The notes under the pieces are model-generated. The model saw only the letters and a list, made by a program, of their open reading frames with translations. It did not search any database and had not been told where the DNA came from. A stretch of 24,070 bases of DNA from DASTQL01 sp035761805 (GTDB taxonomy: Bacteria; Actinomycetota; Actinomycetes; Jiangellales; Jiangellaceae), in NCBI GenBank assembly GCA_035761805.1, contig DASTQL010000192.1, forward strand, positions 1-24,070, given 5' to 3'. How positions within the stretch are numbered: position 1 is the stretch's first letter; each line of letters starts with the position of its first letter. The position numbers were made by a program, and so were the translations under genes. This document shows positions 21,649 through 24,070 of this stretch, in pieces.

Positions 21649-22839
21649 TCAGGCGGCGCAGTCCCGGACCGATACGGCGGGATCGGCGAGCCTCGTCACG
21701 TCCACCGGGACCAGGCCCGTGGCCAGCCGCCGGCCCTGCACGAGGTCCCGCGGCCGGTCCACAGCGAGCAGGCCCTCCAGGCGGTCTCCGTCGCCAACCC
21801 AGGCGACCGACCAACCGGAGGCATGGCCCGGCTCCCCCCGCCACACGATGCGACCGACGGCCCGGCCGCACCACTGCAGCATCCGCCCCCACTGCTCGCT
21901 CCAGATGTACGGCACGGGATCGTAGGTCTCGGCGCCACCGAGCAGGTTCGCAGCGACGACGGCGGGGGCGTGGAGCGCGTCGTCCCAGTGCTCGCCCCGG
22001 ATCCGAGAGCCGTACCGCGGGGACCACCGGGCGGCGACGTCACCCACCGCCCAGGTCGCGGACCTGCCGGCCGCCCGGAGGTGCTCGTCGACGAGGACGC
22101 CTGCCCGCACCTCGACCCCGGAGCCGGCCAGCCACCCGGTGACCGGACGGACCCCGACGCCGACGACGACCACGTCGGCTGCCAGCCGCTCGCCGCCGAC
22201 CAGCAGGACCCCGTCGCGCTCCACCCGCTCGACGGGTGATTCGCATCGGAGGGTCGCACCCCCCTCCCCGTACCACGGAATCGTCAGGTGGCCGACCTCC
22301 GCGGGCAGGGCGGCGGACAGCGGCGTCGGGGCCGCCTCCAGGACGGTGACCTCGCACCCTCGCCGGGCTGCCGCGGTCGCCACCTCCGCCCCGATCCAGC
22401 CGGCCCCGACGACGACCACGCTCGCCCCTGGCGAGAGGGCCGCCCGGAGCCGTTCGGCATCGTCCCTCGTCCGCAGGTGGACCGCCGCGTCGTCTCCCGG
22501 CAGCCGTACGGGTTCCGCACCACACGCGACGACGACGGCGTCGGCCTCCGGCGGGCCCGGCCCCAGGGCGGTCACCACCCCGTCGGCTGTCAGGGCCACG
22601 GCCGCGTCGGAGAGGCGAAGGTCCACGTCGAGCGCGGCCCAGTATGCCTCCAGGGTCGGGTCGGGCGGCTCCTCGCAGAGCAGGACGGCCTTGGACAGCG
22701 GCGGCCGGTCGTACGGCGGGTACGGCTCCGCACCGAGCAGGGAGATGCGGCCGGGGTACTCCCGCTCCCGGAGCGCCCGGGCCACACCCAGCCCGGCCAG
22801 GCCGGCGCCGACCACGACCACGTGCCCCGGGCTCACCAC
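21649..22839 (-). CDS. Ferredoxin/rubredoxin reductase-like FAD-NAD(P) oxidoreductase
   Basis: The 396-aa flavoprotein has two Rossmann loops: FAD-binding VVVVGAGLAGLGVARALRE (Gly11, Gly13, Gly16) and NAD(P)-binding VVVVGAGWIGAEVATAAARR. PYDRPPLSK is the family's FAD-contact motif. TWAVGDVAARWSP plus GEHWDDALH is the second FAD motif of oxygenase-coupled reductases. A Reductase_C-type C-terminal domain follows. Such proteins pass electrons from NAD(P)H to a ferredoxin or rubredoxin that serves a P450 or other oxygenase. No such partner is encoded nearby. The GTG at 22839 (GTG-GTG-AGC) sits 7 nt after TAGGGT. It is the first gene of an operon with crtYc and crtYd, so it may serve carotenoid modification; this is inference. 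Confidence 0.88.
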   Translation of the reverse strand: MVSPGHVVVVGAGLAGLGVARALREREYPGRISLLGAEPYPPYDRPPLSKAVLLCEEPPDPTLEAYWAALDVDLRLSDAAVALTADGVVTALGPGPPEADAVVVACGAEPVRLPGDDAAVHLRTRDDAERLRAALSPGASVVVVGAGWIGAEVATAAARRGCEVTVLEAAPTPLSAALPAEVGHLTIPWYGEGGATLRCESPVERVERDGVLLVGGERLAADVVVVGVGVRPVTGWLAGSGVEVRAGVLVDEHLRAAGRSATWAVGDVAARWSPRYGSRIRGEHWDDALHAPAVVAANLLGGAETYDPVPYIWSEQWGRMLQWCGRAVGRIVWRGEPGHASGWSVAWVGDGDRLEGLLAVDRPRDLVQGRRLATGLVPVDVTRLADPAVSVRDCAA

Positions 22840-22852
22840 GGCCGCGACCCTA
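22840..22852 (-). promoter_or_regulatory. Putative -10 of leaderless transcript for the flavoprotein-crtYc-crtYd operon
   Basis: TAGGGT, 7 nt (CGCGGCC), then GTG at 22839. The layout matches other leaderless starts in the window. Confidence 0.4.
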
Positions 22853-22910
22853 ACCCGGACACACGACGTATCAGGGACGTCGCCGACGGCTCCCTTCAGT
22901 AGGACGGACA

Positions 22911-22938
22911 CGGCTGTCGCCCGGCCGGGCGACAGCCG
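22911..22938. repeat. Perfect 28-bp palindrome in a divergent intergenic gap
   Basis: CGGCTGTCGCCCGG (22911-22924) is followed at once by its exact reverse complement (22925-22938). It lies between the flavoprotein start (22839) and the lipoprotein start (22986), which are divergent, so a terminator role for either is unlikely. An operator or a repetitive palindromic element is more likely. Confidence 0.8.
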
Positions 22939-22985
22939 CCCGGATCAGAGCACGCACCCAGGTCCCACCAGGGGGTGACGTCGAC

Positions 22986-23837
22986 GTGGCTGTGCACCGT
23001 TCGACCCGACAACGCCTCGCGGCCGGGCTGTCACTGGTGCTCCTCGTCGTCGGCTGCGGGGACACACCCGACGAGTCGCCAGACCTGGCCGCGGGCTCGA
23101 CGTCCGTCGCCGACCCATCGACGACCACCGCCAGTGCGGACCCCCCCGACGGGACAGGCGCCCCCGGCGGGCCCTCGACCCCTCGGCCCGAGGGGACGGG
23201 TCCCGAGCAGCCGCGCCCGCCGGAGCGACCGCAGGGCTCTGTCCCCATCGCCGGGCCGGGGATCGGCAAGGGCGACGAACCGGAACTGAGCGCCGAGTCG
23301 CCGACGGGCTGCTTGCGGGTCGTCCTGTCCGACAGCTTCGCCGAGGACGCCCGGGTTGAGACCGTCTCCGTCGGCCCAACGGGGGTCTTCGCCCGCGAGG
23401 ACGCCCCCTGCGGCGAGCAGGGCAAGGCACCCCTGTGCCCAGGCTTCGTCTTCCGCGCCACGGAGCCGGGATCCGCCTGCTTCGTGGGCCTGCGCTGGTC
23501 GCCGGACTCCCAGCAGCCCGACGGCCTGCTGTCCATGGGATTCAGCGCAACGTGCCACAGCCGCGAGGGCGCCTGCGCCCTCGTGGACCCGGGCACGCCG
23601 GTGACCTTCACCAGCAGCCTCAGGCTCAGGGCGCTGGTCTTCGACGAGGAGGAGGGCTCCGGCGATGGCCACGGCGAAGGGACGCCACCCGACGGCCCCG
23701 ACAACGGGCAGTCCGGGAACGGGCAGTCCGACAGCGACGGCGACCAGCCCCCCGACGGCGACCAGCCCCCCGACGGCGACCAGAGGGAGGGCGACCAGGG
23801 CGCAGACTCCGACGGCGGCGTCGGTGACAGCGCCTGA
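22986..23837 (+). CDS. Lipoprotein of unknown function with repeat-built acidic tail
   Basis: The 283-aa protein starts with a lipoprotein signal (LAAGLSLVLL) and lipobox VVGC with Cys24, so it is probably anchored on the outer face of the membrane. A Pro/Gly/Thr-rich linker (~25-95) precedes a compact domain (~100-220). That domain holds five more cysteines (in TGCLRV, APCGEQ, LCPGF, SACFVG, ATCHSR and GACAL the count is six), suggesting disulfides. The tail (~225-283) is Asp/Gly/Gln/Pro-rich and encoded by tandem DNA repeats. The GTG at 22986 has AGGGGGTG 8 nt upstream. I do not recognise the central domain. The 3' end overlaps the next gene by 14 bp or, with an alternative start, by 173 bp. 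Confidence 0.75.
   Translation: MAVHRSTRQRLAAGLSLVLLVVGCGDTPDESPDLAAGSTSVADPSTTTASADPPDGTGAPGGPSTPRPEGTGPEQPRPPERPQGSVPIAGPGIGKGDEPELSAESPTGCLRVVLSDSFAEDARVETVSVGPTGVFAREDAPCGEQGKAPLCPGFVFRATEPGSACFVGLRWSPDSQQPDGLLSMGFSATCHSREGACALVDPGTPVTFTSSLRLRALVFDEEEGSGDGHGEGTPPDGPDNGQSGNGQSDSDGDQPPDGDQPPDGDQREGDQGADSDGGVGDSA
23703..23783. repeat. Tandem repeats in the lipoprotein tail (15-bp and 18-bp units)
   Basis: Two copies of a 15-bp unit starting AACGGGCAGTCC (23703-23732) are followed, after 3 bp, by two and two-thirds copies of an 18-bp unit GACGGCGACCAGCCCCCC (23736-23783). Both unit lengths are multiples of three, so they keep any reading frame. They encode GNGQS-like and DGDQPP repeats. Confidence 0.85.
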
Positions 23838-23903
23838 CGGCGCGGCGTCGGTGACAGCCCCTGACGGCGCGGCGTCCGTGACGGGCCCTGACGGCGCGGC
23901 GTC
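23823..23903. repeat. Three tandem 27-bp repeats across the lipoprotein stop and the next gene's start
   Basis: Units 23823-23849, 23850-23876 and 23877-23903 share CCTGACGGCGCGGCGTC and differ at a few bases near the front. The first unit holds the lipoprotein TGA (23835-23837). In the next gene's frame each unit encodes VT(A/G)PDGAAS and each contains an in-frame GTG. Confidence 0.9.
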
Positions 23904-24070
23904 CGACCCGACCTCCGGGCGACGAGGCCCCCCAGCTTCCCCGGACGGCGGCGGGCGTTCCGTCGAGCGCTGGCTCGGGCTGGCCACCACCGTCGTGGCT
24001 CCGGTCACGGTGGTCTCCGCCCTGCTGCTGTACTTCGGCTACGCCTCGACCCGCGCGATGTACGAGTTCT
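23824..24070 (+). CDS. Membrane protein, N-terminal part (runs off window)
   Basis: The frame starts with three repeats of VT(A/G)PDGAAS, then a Gly/Pro-rich stretch, then WLGLATTVVAPVTVVSALLL and YFGYASTRAMYEF, a transmembrane helix with a following FGY..R..YEF pattern. That pattern resembles an uncharacterised actinobacterial multi-pass membrane protein family, but only ~82 codons are visible. The start is uncertain. GTGs at 23824, 23851 and 23878 lack ribosome binding sites. The ATG at 23665 has an excellent GGAGGAGGG 8 nt upstream and an uninterrupted frame, which would add 53 residues rich in Ala/Thr/Pro and overlap the lipoprotein by 173 bp. I chose 23824 because codon choice between 23665 and 23824 favours the lipoprotein frame. 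Confidence 0.65.
   Translation, partial: MTAPDGAASVTAPDGAASVTGPDGAASDPTSGRRGPPASPDGGGRSVERWLGLATTVVAPVTVVSALLLYFGYASTRAMYEF

Noticed and set aside
1..24070. tRNA, rRNA, CRISPR, insertion sequence, integrase or phage genes
   Set aside because: I looked for cloverleaf-like segments, regularly spaced repeats, transposase motifs and terminal inverted repeats with target duplications and saw none. The only repeats are the palindromes and tandem arrays listed.

Overview
This is a GC-rich chromosomal window that reads as a member of the Actinomycetota. The signs are strong G/C third-position bias, many GTG starts, a SARP/BTAD regulator with cyclase and ATPase domains, a two-gene lycopene cyclase of the CrtYc/CrtYd type, and several start codons lying 6-7 nt after a TANNNT-like -10 box (leaderless pattern). 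I cannot assign a genus from the sequence alone. No rRNA, tRNA, CRISPR, transposase or phage gene was recognised.

Region 1 (1-6442) is regulatory and redox. A large SARP-type regulator runs off the left edge on the minus strand. It is divergent from a SAM-dependent methyltransferase, which is followed by a TPR-like LuxR-family regulator and a PHBH-fold FAD oxidoreductase. Region 2 (6463-9338, minus) is an OmpR-family response regulator, its sensor kinase, and a secreted protein with a helical domain. The promoters of the response regulator and of the secreted protein share a GTTC-repeat box, which suggests a self-contained autoregulated signalling unit. Region 3 (9439-15628) is mainly housekeeping: an NmrA-like reductase, a translationally coupled flavodoxin/M28 peptidase pair, homocysteine S-methyltransferase, a CDP-alcohol phosphatidyltransferase, and a coupled metF/SIMPL pair. 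An 80-bp palindromic element sits between the phosphatidyltransferase and homocysteine methyltransferase genes.

Region 4 (15730-22839) is a carotenoid cluster. crtE and crtI form one plus-strand unit and crtB is a separate plus-strand unit with its own promoter. crtYc and crtYd lie on the minus strand behind a ferredoxin-reductase-like flavoprotein and converge on crtB. Together these encode GGPP -> phytoene -> lycopene -> cyclised carotene. Between crtI and crtB sit an unrecognised secreted protein and a frameshifted membrane-protein gene. Region 5 (22840-24070) holds a perfect 28-bp palindrome, a lipoprotein whose C-terminal tail is built from DNA tandem repeats, and the start of a membrane protein. 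That membrane protein overlaps the lipoprotein gene in another frame, by at least 14 bp and possibly by 173 bp.

The most unusual observations are the repeat-built overlap at the right edge, the two long palindromes, the shared response-regulator box, and the non-canonical content of the carotenoid locus. None amounts to proof of a new system from sequence alone.
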